DNA from: Agrocybe praecox
Taxonomy: Eukaryota > Basidiomycota > Agaricomycetes > Agaricales > Agrocybaceae
Assembly (NCBI GenBank): GCA_964017145.1
Contig: OZ024842.1
Span: 4,340,001 to 4,404,000 of the forward strand
Direction: 5' to 3'
DNA length: 64,000 bases
Below the pieces are notes generated by a model. That model did not search any database, had not been told where the DNA came from, and saw only the letters and a list, made by a program, of their open reading frames with translations. Positions 11,854-23,638 of the stretch are shown here, one piece after another; within the stretch, counting starts at the first letter, position 1; every line of letters starts with the position of its first letter. A program made the position numbers and the translations under genes.

Positions 11854-12168
11854 TGATTTGACTGTGCATGTGAGGATTGACCGGACGGTTTTAGCTGAAT
11901 TGATTCACATTGAATTGCTGGTGCTATTAGACCGCGCCTGTGATTGGCCGAATTCTTGCGCAGATTGGAACTGAGAAGGATACGAGGCGAGAGGCTGTAT
12001 GGGCATCGGTAAAGAGTGTTGACTTGCGTGTTGGGTTGGCACACCACCGAGTCGGTTATACTGACTTGACCGGCCAGGTACTTTGATCCGGCCTCGTATG
12101 TAAGATCAAAGCTGGACGCGCGCAATAATTGAACTCGTCCTCTCGCTACTCGTAACGTTTAAACGAAC

Positions 12169-14980
12169 ATGACGGAAACCACAACAAACGAGGTCGAGAA
12201 TATCGAAAATGGGAGTGGTAAGTTCAACATGAACACCTTGTCATTACCGTACACTCTCATCACATCTCTCATATGACCAGTTCAAGGAACCATTATGCAA
12301 GACCACTGTCCAGCAAACCGGGTGAAGACAAGGCTAAATGAAACCATGTCAGTCGTGAAATCCATAAACCAAGAGCTACTATCTCTGCCAGAAGATGTCC
12401 TGTATGAGGTACGTACTCTTTGGTTTACTTGGTGGGACTTACCAACATATGTACCCACCAGATTTTCAACCATTTAAGTTCTAAGAATATCATCAGCTTG
12501 TCAAAGGCTTCGAAAAAACTACGGGGGATCTTAACTTCTCCATATGCACTGTTTGTTTGGAGAGAAGCCGGAAAACGTGCAGGTGCACCAGACTGTCCGA
12601 GCTACATGTCCGAACAGGCTTGGTCAGTGTTGCTTTTTGGAAGAGTATGCCAGGTACTGTACAACTTTGTTCCTTCCTTTCATGGATTTCCCTAATTTTT
12701 TTCTTTACAGATTTGTGGCCAGGATGATTGTCAAGAAGTAGATTTTTTCTTGAGACTCCGTGTTTGTCTAACCTGCCAAGATCTTGGGTCAGTACACGAC
12801 AATTTGTACAGATGTATTGATTCAAAGCCGCTTAATGGGGGTCCAAACCATTTTTTTCCCTCTAGAATTATAAATGAGCTGCGTTTCAAGAAGGCATACC
12901 CTGAGGAAGATGAGGCTATCCTTGACCTTATTCCTCATACTAATAGTACGTCGAAGACACATAAATATATTGTTATTGCACCGACATCATCCATATAAGA
13001 CTACAGAGAATTTTTTGGTTTCGTTGGTAGGTACTATACCGTCAGCCAAAGCCGGGTTTTCTGGAGGCCTTCTATCGACAATGTTATCCGCAAGCTTAAT
13101 TCCCTCAATCAAGACGTAAAGGCAGGTCGAGCGGGTGCTCAACAGAGACTGGACATTTACAAAAAAGAGAGGCTCGATCTAGTCAAATCAGTCCTTTCAG
13201 TAAGCGTTCATCACTTAATTTTCTAATTCTGAAAATTGAGTAGATCCTCAATAGCTTGCAGATAGTCATCGATCATGGTTTGAAGATTATAGGGATACAC
13301 TAAAGGAACATCGTTATGATGCGTATGTCATTCACTTGTCATATTGTTAGGGGTTTCTAAACTCAATGAATCATTTGTAGGATTGTTGAACGTTTTGTCG
13401 CTCTCGGATATTCCGCCTGTGATGTAAGTGCAGTACGGTCTTGTCCCGAGGTTATGCAACCGGCTTTACTTTCTGATGAGAGTAAGTGGTGCCAGATTCA
13501 ATTTTCGGAGATTTGCCATATATCATTAATGTTCGCCCCAGTATGGATGGATATATTTCCAAAACTAGAACCTCTGGTACTCGCCGAGCAAAAATACAGA
13601 CTGGATGCCGAATATGGTTTGATTAAGCAGAGAAGGAAGATAGTCCATGACTTATACATGGCATATCAGACGACATTGAATCCTTTTCAATGGCGGTATC
13701 TTCCCTGTAGTTATGACATTTGCCACTTCGAAATTTTTGCTCAGCACATCAACGCTCCTGCTGACAGAAACATTGAACCAGAGGATTTTGAACAGACTAT
13801 GAAAGCTCTTCCGCAACTGTTGGCCGACAATAATATTGCATTAAAAGCTCATCTTTCGAAGCAATTGCCAGGTGCTCGATCTGCTCCTAAAAATCAGACC
13901 TCGGCTGCCGTTGATTCAAAATTAAATCTGGCGACTTCAGTATTTTTTTGTCCATCTCAACACAAGGAATCTCCTTGTTACCTCGTCGGGGCAGACGAAC
14001 TTCTGACGCACCATTGTCGCAAAGATGGGGACATGATAAATGAGTATCTCTATTCTCCAGCCACTCCACTTTCCTTTCGTCCATCTGCATCGCATATGGC
14101 AACAACCCTTGTAAAACTCGTTGGTCTCGACCCTTCCACGGCTACAGCAAAGGACATGGATGCTTTGGACGTGAGATTTTGGTGTACTCAATGCCTGCCA
14201 CACAAGTTTGGCGGAAATTACGACCGTGTAGCGTATTCGTGGCGAACAGCAGTGCGTATCATTCAATATCTGTTCTGATTTTTGCGTGCTGCACGAGTAG
14301 CACACTCAGCTGAACTGCATTGATGCCTAGCTGCTTCATTCAAATACAAATGGCTCGAAACACTTCCCGAGCGGCAGACTCTGCTTCAGACCTCCATTGT
14401 TTGTTTTGACAACTCCGGACGAAGCCAATCTAGTTAAGGTCGAGGAAAACAACGATCGGAAGTGGGGAACACGGTACTGGACTTGTGGTCACTGCTCCGT
14501 TTATATGGACAACCTGCAATCTCGTACTGTAATCATAAACCATCTTTCATCCGCGTGAGTTTTAGACTTCGGCATAACCAGTTTACTGTCTTACTCATTG
14601 ATTGAACTATTGGTAACAATAGTCATAACATTGACATGCCTCATGAGCCCGAAGATCTCTTTTTCTTCGAAAGATATCAGACATCCTTTTCCAGGATCAG
14701 GATCCCTGTGGCTGGCCCTCAATCAAGCGAAGAAATGACGTGTTTACTCTGTATATCAAATCCTAACTCTTCACGCCGCTTAAAAAAGAAGAAATACATT
14801 GAAAGCGGGGTTATAGAACATATCCAGAAGCAGTTAGTAGTGTTTTATTTCGCGTTGAATCCACAGAAGTATCGTATCACTCATTCATTATTTTATAGAC
14901 ACGGTGTGATTAACCCGGTGGAAAACGATCACTTTAGAAGCCAGGCACCCAAGGCTGTCCTGCCCAATCTCACGTCCTAA
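12169..14980 (+). CDS. F-box protein with C-terminal zinc finger, paralogue 2 (729 aa)
   Basis: Probable SCF ubiquitin-ligase receptor and tandem paralogue of the gene at 6532. Eleven exons join in frame: 12169-12217, 12281-12408, 12462-12653, 12711-12945, 13009-13199, 13255-13322, 13381-13481, 13542-14251, 14331-14554, 14623-14832, 14899-14980. The F-box is LLSLPEDVLYEIFNHLSSKN followed by IISLSKASKKLRG. Shared blocks with paralogue 1 include ICGQDDC, VDFFLRLRVCLTC, YYTVSQSRVFW, NPFQWRYLPCSYDIC, VKLVGLDPSTATAKDMDA and WTCGHC. The last two exons assemble a Cys2His2-type finger (CLLC ... HIQKQH), with the second His created by splicing out a 66-bp in-frame intron. Several acceptors were chosen because only they keep the frame and the match to paralogue 1. 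No lesion is seen, so this copy looks intact. Confidence 0.82.
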
Positions 14981-16155
14981 TAAATTTCCTGTCAAATGCA
15001 TCAACTTATATCAAGCTACATACCCGTTCATTGCTGATGTATCTATACCATTGTATATAATAACCAGGTTTCAACTTTCGAACGCCTATGTCTCCTAACT
15101 TCTTATTTACGACCCTTGTCGGAACCAAGAAACTTCTTGTACCAACTTGAGTGATAAGTGAGAAATTCATACTAAATACGCATTTGTTCCATACGTGCTA
15201 GGCCACAGCGTAAAAAGTCATTAGCCAGTTCGATAAACTTTCGTTGTATATAGCAAGAGTCCCGCATCATCGGAGGAGATTACAGTACATTAGGCAACCT
15301 GATGAAATAGGGTCTGCATCCTGTTTTACGTTTTCCGATTTTGAAATGTGTTTATGCCCTGTAACGAAGGGGGCACGAGTTTTTGCAACTCTTGCGACTC
15401 CATCAAGGTCACCGCCTGCCGGTTTTGGTGCATGTTCACCTCAACCACTTGTTCTTCTAGAAAATGGCAAACCCTTTGTGGCGCCGCAGACAAAGCACAT
15501 TAAGTGATCACAATGCGATTCAGCTTGAAAAAGAAGGGGGCGAAACTTGTTTTATTTGCGGCTGCGCTGGGTCTCCTGGTGTGCGTATTACGGTTATACA
15601 CCTTATAGTCGCGGAATTGGAATTCATTTTTTGAGAAAGCTGCAGACATCGAAACGTCATGGTCATCAGGTGCAGGACTGTCGCTTGAGCCTGCCGCCGT
15701 AGAATTCGGGTCTGGCCTTTCTCGAGGAGTCCTTCTTTCTGAGTAACCGAGTAAATGGCGTCACTACCCGGCCTTTGGAGTCGCCTCGAGCCACCTTGCT
15801 TGAAGTAGCCGAGCAAGAAGCGCGAAGAATGGGGTCGGGAATATCGAACCTCAAGTCTAAAGGCAGATTTCCTTTGACTACCTTCGTTTCTTATCCTTAG
15901 CGAATTCTATCGGCAACTAAATGAGTAAAAAGGTACAATAAACAATGCTTCGTACTCCGGGAGATGACAAGCAAGCATAGGAAAAACCCGCAGGACCCCC
16001 CTCCCCGGTCTTGACGCAGGGCGGCAGGAGGGGGTACACAGATGATATATGAACGCCTGTAGGTCTTTTCTCTAGTACACCCGTTCATTTACTTCAGTCT
16101 TCCTCTCTTCTCCCTTTGTGTATCCTACCTCTTGCTTCAAGAGCCCTTCTCAGAG
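14981..16155. other. Intergenic region with a possible 31-aa membrane microORF
   Basis: About 1.2 kb. At 15513-15608 (+) a short ATG frame encodes a basic N-terminus (MRFSLKKKGAKL) followed by a hydrophobic stretch (VLFAAALGLLVCVLRLYTL) and a stop; it looks like a signal anchor without a body. I see no downstream exon to continue it, so I do not call it a gene. Nothing else is recognised. Confidence 0.35.
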
Positions 16156-17520
16156 ATGTATCGGTCACCATACACCTCTGCATCTCCAACACGGAAATCA
16201 AAAACAATCACTGAGCGACTGAAGTCTCTTTTCCGCACCCTCGGAAAGGTTACGTCCATGTTGTGGTCGGGACGATGGAAAGAGAAAATGAAGGGGGCGA
16301 AAAACAAAAATAGCAGCGGCAAATTCGTTCTGCGCATCTCTTCGCCAATGGCTCCTTGTCCGTTTCCTTATTACGCGGACTATCGAGAAACACTCGAGCA
16401 ACCACCAGCTGTATTTTCAAACGCAGAAAAAATCGACTGCTTTCAGCCTATACCGTCATACGCCGGCGAGACGAAGGAGGTGTACATCCCATGTCACGAA
16501 TGGGACGCGCAGAACCCTGCAGAGCGATATGCCTCTGTAATAGACCTCTGCGCTCACATAGGCGACCAGCTTCCAATCCAGGTAGTGAAGCTTATTGCTC
16601 GCGACATCCTTCGTAGCCTTGATAACCTCCACTGCACACGCGGAGCGATTCATGGAAGTAAGAAGAATGGCCACTTCGATTCCTCTCCTAAACTGAAAGA
16701 CGAAGCTAAAGAGCCTTATCAGATATTAACCCACACACTATACTGCTCAGTCCAACTGATCTCCGGTCCCTGATATCCCAGCTGCGTGCTGAAACACAAC
16801 CGTCCTTCCAGCCTTCGGAATTAATAATTGGATTGCCATTCGGAAGAGACCCTTTCGCAACCCCGGATACGACGTCTGCTGTGTTCATGCTTGCTGATGT
16901 ACAAGGTGAGTTTGACACGTTCGTGCTTGCTCTTGACGCTGACCAAATTACATAGGCAGTTATTTTCGACCAGAATATCCTGATCGTGAAGCACTCCTCG
17001 CACCGGAAGCCTTACTTGGCGGAAAGGGCGATAAAAGCATGGATATGTGGGCTTTAGGTTGCATAGTACGTGACGTCTTCAACCTTCTTGTTAAAGCGTT
17101 TGATAACCTAGAAGAAGATATTCGAGTTGGTTACAGGGGAATCACTGTTCGATCCTAGCTTCCAAACCAAAGAGCTTAACATCACTAAAGAAGAATCGCA
17201 CTTCATTCAGATGATTGAGCTCTTTGGCAAGATGCCTCTTGATCTCATCCACTCCGGAAAGTCCAGCTATAAGTGGTTTACTGAAGATGGTCTGTCCTTT
17301 AGATATAACTTTCTGAACGCATCACTGACTCAAGAACGAAGGAGCCATGAGGATAGACACGTCATACTATCCCGTAGCGCTTCAACACGTCCTAGAAAGA
17401 CATATTGCCAAGGACGACGTTCCAGGTACAGCGAGATTCTTGGAAAAGTTGTTGAAACTCCGACCAGACGACCGTGCTCGGCCTCGAGACATGATTAACA
17501 ATCCATGGTTCAGCGAATGA
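16156..17520 (+). CDS. SRPK-like pseudokinase (381 aa)
   Basis: Five exons (16156-16657, 16723-16905, 16956-17065, 17118-17289, 17342-17520) join in frame. The C-lobe of an SRPK-type protein kinase is clear: helix E (QVVKLIARDILRSLDNLH), a catalytic-loop equivalent, LADVQGSYF at the DFG position, LLAPEALLGG as the APE motif, KSMDMWALGCIIFELVTGES, and a C-terminal RPDDRARPRDMINNPWF. The catalytic loop reads IHGNINPHTILLS where active kinases have H-R-D-x-K-P-x-N: the catalytic Asp is Asn, and the Lys and Asn are also replaced. The N-lobe has no glycine-rich loop or VAIK lysine; the first 100 residues are basic and unrelated. It is therefore probably catalytically dead, acting if at all as a scaffold. 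Agaricomycetes carry many SRPK-like genes. Confidence 0.75.
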
Positions 17521-17617
17521 AGGCTATAATGGAATACATGTAAGACGTTGTGCTATTTATTTATTCATGCGGGAGGTCGGGTAAAGGGAATTCATTCTCC
17601 ATATGTTCGGTCTGTGA

Positions 17618-18636
17618 TTACATTATTAGCGACAGAAAAAGTAAAGTAGATGAAAATAGACCCACGTAAAACCTGTAATGTATCGTTTTTCCGACAAGAG
17701 TAATTTCATCGACTTCTTCATGAGTTAGGAGATCGGGTAGGGTTGCGATTTCTCCTAGAGCCTTGATTCTGTCCGGATTGCCGCTGGCTGTAACAGCAAC
17801 GACGCCTGTCGCGCGAGTCCAGAGAAGAAGAACGATATTCTCGTCCAATTTTTTGCCAACGACATTAGAAATACGTTCAGCAACTCGCTGGAGTATAGGT
17901 CTCAAAGGACCGCCGGTCGGGTGACGAAGAGTGGGTCCTAAAGCGCCATACGACTCGGTAACTATTCCATGTTTCTTTTGGATTTCGAGAACAGGCTCGA
18001 GGTGAGCTAAGGTGTATGGATGGTATTCTAGCTGCAGTACGCTTAGCAAACATATCTAGTCAGACTGACAGCCACGCACTTGATTGACAACGGGCTTATA
18101 TTTGGCACCGTCCAAAATGGCCTCCAGGTCTTGTGGCCTGAAATTGCTGACACCTATGCTTCGAAGCTTTCCTTGGTCTTTCAAATCCTCCAGAATCTTC
18201 CACATGGCCTTCAATTCTCCAGGCTTCGCGACGTATGGATTATGAATCAGGTAGAGGTTTGGAACGAATCCAAGCCTGTCAAGAGATCCTTGAACGGAAC
18301 CGACAACATCCGTAAGTTCGAGAGCACTACCGTCGCCGTTGCTCCCAACTAAGAACTACTTCAGTGAGACAGCGACATAAATTGAGTCAAAAACGCACGC
18401 TTAGAAGTCACATATACATCATCACGATCTAGAGATGACTTAACAATAGCTTCTCCTGTCTCCTTTTCGTTCTTGTATAACTGGGCAGTGTCGATGTGAC
18501 GGATTCCGCTCTCCAGGGCTAGGTACCCAGAATCGACAGCAGTCTTGCTTGCCTGACCTGTACCATTGCCCCAGGCAATCCAGGGGATGGTCGTGCCGTC
18601 GAGTAGAGCGAAAGTCTTGACAGACTGGATAGTCAT
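17618..18636 (-). CDS. Aldo-keto reductase (306 aa)
   Basis: NAD(P)H-dependent reductase of the AKR superfamily, reducing aldehydes or ketones to alcohols in the cytosol. Minus-strand exons 18399-18636, 18080-18348 and 17618-18031 join in frame. The catalytic tetrad is complete: Asp49 and Tyr54 (HIDTAQLY), Lys79 (VYVTSK) and His115 (LYLIHNPY). Other family blocks are [27 protein letters not shown] and [10 protein letters not shown]. The length of 306 aa is typical. An open frame extends upstream to 18750, but ATG 18636 ([20 protein letters not shown]) fits the family start. The C-terminus is hydrophobic ([15 protein letters not shown]), which is unusual and may mean a last small exon is missed. 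It converges with the kinase gene, 97 bp away. Substrate unknown. Confidence 0.88.
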
Positions 18637-19274
18637 GGTAGTTGAAAGTTGAAAGATACAAACGGCCCGCTGACGTTCTTCAGAGATATTTATTTGCGGA
18701 ACCATCCAAGAACCATCCGCCGATCTGTATGGCGTCACCGGTGAGGTCAACTGACGAAGGTACGCATCAGGTCAGATAGAATCTGATAAAATAGATATGA
18801 TCACAGACTTCGACCAATTCGCAATGCCCGTCTGGATTAAAATTCCAATGCCGGAAGGTATGCGCATAACCCGAACACAACCATGCCTTTCCAGTCTAGG
18901 GATCAACGATGTGAATGGCCTGGGACTTGTGAGCAGAAACGGCAATCCCAAATCATATGTTTTTCCAAGAAAATGCAATAAATAAGGCAGGAGAAGAATA
19001 GCTGCGAACGACAGGAAAGATGGTCGGGAGTCGGGACCACAATAGAGTCAGACTCGGAACGCTTGAACTTGGTGACTGGTCTTATGGGCAGTGTTTGCGT
19101 ATAACTTGAATGTCAAACAACGATCGGCAGATCTTATCTTATCTCATTGTGCTTCGTTGAGATGGTATTCCAAGGATACTTATTTACAGACGAAATTCTT
19201 CAATGACAGATCTTGGCTCAATATACTCGCCAATTGGCAAAAAGGGGTGATTAAGCCTGAATGGAGAGTTTCCA
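18637..19274. other. Intergenic region, no gene seen
   Basis: About 640 bp between two minus-strand genes: promoter of the aldo-keto reductase and 3' region of the hydantoinase gene. The ORF at 18797-18985 has no family resemblance. Confidence 0.4.
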
Positions 19275-22200
19275 TTAGACAACGTAGAGCAAGCGCCCAT
19301 GACGGACAGTGACATACCCAAACGCAGAAGGTCCCCCCACTTTCAGGCCCTTTTCGGAACGCCACAGAGGATGTCCCGCAAGAGCAATCACTTAAGAACA
19401 TGAATTAATGAATGACACATCATAATTAAATGGATATTACCTGTAACACGAAGCCCATATGCGTCTAAATTTACTTTCGGTCAGCGGCAGGCTGAAGGAA
19501 TCCAAGAAAAACTTACATTCCGGGGTCCCAAGATGAGATCCACTTTGCGAGTCAAAGATAGTAATCAGGTCAGGAACGCTAGCTATGACCTGTACATCAT
19601 ATAGCTAAGTGACGACCATGAATGATAAACTTTTCTTACCTTTCGGTCACCGCTCAAACTGACGAGATATGCACACAAGTTCTCATTCTGGAAAGGTATG
19701 AGCATAGTCGCATCTGGATCTGAGTCGTCTGTCGACTTTATCACGTCCGATACGTCTTCCAACTCATCGTTATGAAGTCTTGCAATATGAACTTCGCCCC
19801 AGGTAAAGCCTGCTCGTACTTCCTGAAAACAAATAGAAATTCATTAAAATTTCTATACCAGCGTTGGAGATTTCGCACTCTCGAAACATTCACAATCTTC
19901 CCAATGAATAAGCACTTCCCATTTTGAAGCTTCAGAATCTCGTCCGAGATACCTTTGAGATTGCTAAAGAACGTTGAAAGCCGGCTCAAATCATGAAATC
20001 CATCGGGATACTTACTTCGACTGCCTGCACATGGCTATTGCTCTTCCGATCCTCCATGCTTGACTTTGGCTGTGTGTCACACCAAAGTCCCTGGTGTCAC
20101 GAACTGCCAGAGGCGGCGGACACAAGGCAGCAGAGGACCCCATTTCAGTAGTGACAACTCGCATGATAGATTCGACGAAATGATCGTTTTTCACGGTGGT
20201 CAGCAGCTGCATAATACCACAAATTTAGAAGAAAAAATAGAAGAAAAAACGTAAGGTGTCAATACACACGACTGTGTTACCGTTGCCGTCGTTCAGCGAG
20301 CATGGCACAAGGCTATGAACTGGTGAGTATACCAATGTCAACGGCACTATTTCTGCATCCTCACGAATTGGGCCTATCGTATACGGCTGCAGAGAAAGTA
20401 GGCATAAGTAAAGTCAGTGGAACATATAGAGGTTTTGAATTACCCGGAAGAACCTGGTCAAGCATAGGGTACGCTTCATGGATAGTCAGCAAACTCGACC
20501 GATGATATAACCATCATTATATCAACCTCTTCCCATAAGGTCGCCGTCAAGAGCAGGAACGTCATAGTACCTAATAGATATCGCCCATGATATAGCTGCG
20601 GCATTCGAAGAGAAGCATTTGTTCCACGTACTTGGACATCTGCAACGATTGCATTCCATTGCTTCCGCCTATTTCATCGCTGATTTGAATGCGTTGCGTC
20701 AATGTTTCCGTCTAACCCTCAGCCGGTTTACGTGATAACATACCAAAGTGTGGCAGCAAATTCTGAGATCCCACAATACTTAGCCAGCTCTTTTCCAGCA
20801 ATCCGTAGATGTTCACCACTATGGATTCTCTCAGAACCGACGGAAGGAGACCCCATGAATCCCCCGCGTGCGACAACACCATCATTCGACAGTGAGGTAT
20901 GGTCGATAATTCTGATTCTACCTCCATCCCGTAGTATTTGGCGACAGATAAGATACGCAGGGTACGGCGAGCCTCCGCCTCCCTATAACTACAAATCAAG
21001 ACCAAAATATATAAGTATCTGGCGGAAAACATTTACCGTTCCTAAGATGCCGCATCCCTCCATGATAAAGACTGGTACAAGGGTAAATAAGTGCGGCAAG
21101 ATCTTTACAGAAGGGGGGAAAACGAAGAGACTTACACAGATCTGTTTCAGAAAGTATCCATTGGTTTCCTTGAATGCATGGTGTGTAATCTGCATAAACA
21201 ATATTTTCTGTGATGGTGGGTGGATTGATTATGGACTCTTTCTGCAGTTCATCTGCACCTTCCTGGTCATTTTCCAGGTCAAGGCCTAATGAGGATTCCT
21301 GCGCATCGAAATTAAGCTCTCCAACAGCACGGACAATAATTCGGGTGGCTTGGTTAGTAACATACTGAATAATACATAAGGCTTGTGTAAATGAGAACAC
21401 GACGAAGCGGTGAATGAATGACACACCTGTATCGGCAATACATTAATATCGACGATACGAGTCGAGTTTCTTTCAGCCCCTGTTCTCACTGCGCCATCGA
21501 TTGCTTGTTGTTTTATTCTCTCTATGGCGTCAGGCAAGCTTTTGCCATGTAAGATTTCGATTGTATCGACTTCACCGGAAATGCTGGCAATTGCGGCACC
21601 AACGGCGTTCGCTACTTCGTAGAATTTTGGGAGACTATTCCCATATGAATGAATGTTGGTTAGGTTCATGTTTTGGGATCACTCACATAATACGTTCTAC
21701 TCCCTTTAGGGATGATGGCGCAATGATAGAGCCACCTCCTACCAGCAGAAGCTCACAGTCTTCTTGACTGCTCTTCATACGGTCTACGACGGTCTGTGAT
21801 AGTATTTGTTAAGGCAATCTCGTATAGAAAAATGATCGTTTTACCTCCAGCATGCGCTTAATTGTGATCATGGCTTTCTCCGCGGTTTCATTTGGGATCC
21901 ATCCGACAAGCGACCGATCCCCTAAATCTACTCCTCCGAGGCTGACAACGATGTCTGTTGCTGTCAGTCGATTTCCACCAAATACCAGAGCCTCTTGCGT
22001 GAGCTGTTGTAAATTTATATATATAGGTACTCCCACAGTTTGAATATGGAACGCACATAGTGGCCCACAGAGTCTGGCCCAACAGTAGACTTTCCGCTTT
22101 CTAAATTTCGAACCCGTGAGCCTCCCCCGAGGCCGATCGAGTGAACGTCGGGCATAGTAAAACTATAGAATAATATTCTCCAGCTTGGATGAAATGAAAC

Positions 22201-23638
22201 GCTGGCTAGGCTTACTTCGTTCGGACGCCTGCAACTGTTATTAGATGTGACGATGAGCATTAAGTTAATCACATCCGGAGGTTTCAATACCTTCGATAAA
22301 GGCAGCCGCTTGACGAGGAAACCCACTTGGCAATAGGACACCTACATCAGTAGTTGTCCCGCCAATGTCAACAACGATCATGCTCTTTCCAGAGGAATTG
22401 TCGCTCTTCAAGTCTATTCCGGCCAGGTAAGAAGCACCTCGCATAGAGTTAGTGGCCCCTGAAGAGAATGTTTTGATCGGCAGTCTAGCCGCTTCAGATG
22501 CTGTTATCAGGGTACCATCGTTCTATAATCTCAATGAGTATAGCTTTATTTTTGAGACCAGAAAGGAGAAAAAACCTGGGTAAGATAAAGGGGGCACTTA
22601 AGTCCAATTCTCGACATGGCCCGTTTATAACTTTGCACGGTCCGCTTCGCAAATGTCATTATTGAAGCGTTGAGAATCGAAGCGTTTTCTCTTTCTACGA
22701 AGCCAACGTGTCCAACTATAAGGGAGTGATCGTCAAAACAGGTCGTAAAATGTCAAGTATTTCCTCTTACCATCACGAGAACAAATAATATTGACTGTGT
22801 CACCAAGCTCGCGCCTGAGGATGTCCCGAGCTCTATATTCTTGCTTTCCATCAACATCCAGAGCAGAGTCTGACGGTCGAAGTTAACAAATTTCACTCTT
22901 TGTGAAATGATACTACTCACAAACACCAATAACAACTACATTCGTTAAACCCTTTTCTTGGATGATACGGGCTTGTTCGATAACCTCATCTTCCCGAAGA
23001 TCATTAATGATACGGCCGTCTCTAGTTAGTGTTAGATGACCAGTTTAACCGATTATATGCGCATGAAACGAACATTTGCAGGCCTCCGTGAATGATAGCA
23101 GTATGTCCCTCAAGAAGATTCTTTAAATCATCGGGGAAATCGATAAACTAGGCGCGATATGAGCTACGCAAAACTCTCAAGAGGATGCTCTTTACATACC
23201 GGTGGACATTCAGTCGTATAAGGAGCTGCCAAACGAATAACAGCAACTTTTCCTAGTCTGACAGAGTCTAGCTGAACAACTGCGTTGATAAAATGCTATG
23301 TAATCGTCATGAGTGAATGCGATCACAAAGAAGCAGACATATGCGCGTACAGTTGTCCCAATCGTCAAACTCAAGATCCCTTTGTATCCAGGATCAATTT
23401 GAGCATCCTCTAGGACTTTCTTGACAGCCATTTCAATACCTGTCGTTATGTCGGTTGTAGTGGCATGTTTGAAGGATGAAATGACGCCTCTGGAGTCTTG
23501 ATCATTGTGCTTAGACGTATCTATCACTACGGCGTCCGTGTTCGTGCCTGCTTTAAGTTTTAGCTACCTCCTTCCGCATAGTTAATAGTTGCTCGTACCC
23601 CCTACATCCACGCCAATGCGGTATAGTGCTTTTTGCAT
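19275..23638 (-). CDS. Hydantoinase/oxoprolinase-DUF917 fusion protein (about 1000 aa)
   Basis: A multi-exon minus-strand gene. The N-terminal half is an ATP-dependent hydantoinase A/oxoprolinase: RIGVDVGGTNTDAVVID at the start (phosphate-binding loop), LSLTIGTTHFINAVVQ, then MIVVDIGGTTTDVGVLLPSG, VHSIGLGGGSRV and LLLVGGGSIIAP. After a linker rich in acidic residues comes a DUF917 domain: GILGTGGGGSPYPAYL, GGFMGSPSVGSERIHSGE, SDEIGGSNGMQSLQMSKY and VPALDGDLMGR. The first exon (23599-23638) and second (23351-23547) splice at the Gly-Gly of the phosphate loop. Stop at 19275-19277. Members of these families act on cyclic amides or amino-acid derivatives; the fungal fusion has no firmly known substrate. 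I see no frameshift. Introns are numerous and short. Exon borders in the C-terminal third are less certain. Confidence 0.87.

Larger units (their letters stand above)
10299..12110 (-). pseudogene. Gln/Ser/Pro-rich reading frame split by the CACTA-like element
   Basis: On the minus strand an open frame from about 12106 to 11909 is Q/P/S-rich (for example SYPSQFQSAQEFGQSQ). A 47-bp intron (GTGAAT...TGCACAG, 11862-11908) leads to 11861. If the element at 10565-11853 and one TGA duplication are removed, the frame runs on into 10561-10299, which encodes GGSNMAPNASTGLGNVPHGP and a Pro/Tyr/Gly-rich stretch, ending at a TAG at about 10299. No family is recognised; composition is like a disordered transcription-factor or adaptor region. 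The first in-frame ATG (near 12004) gives only a short N-terminus, so the 5' end is unknown. Coding potential is moderate; it could be a chance open frame. Confidence 0.35.

Noticed and set aside
15513..15608. 31-aa membrane-anchor-like ORF
   Set aside because: No downstream exon and no recognised partner; could be chance. Mentioned under the intergenic entry only.
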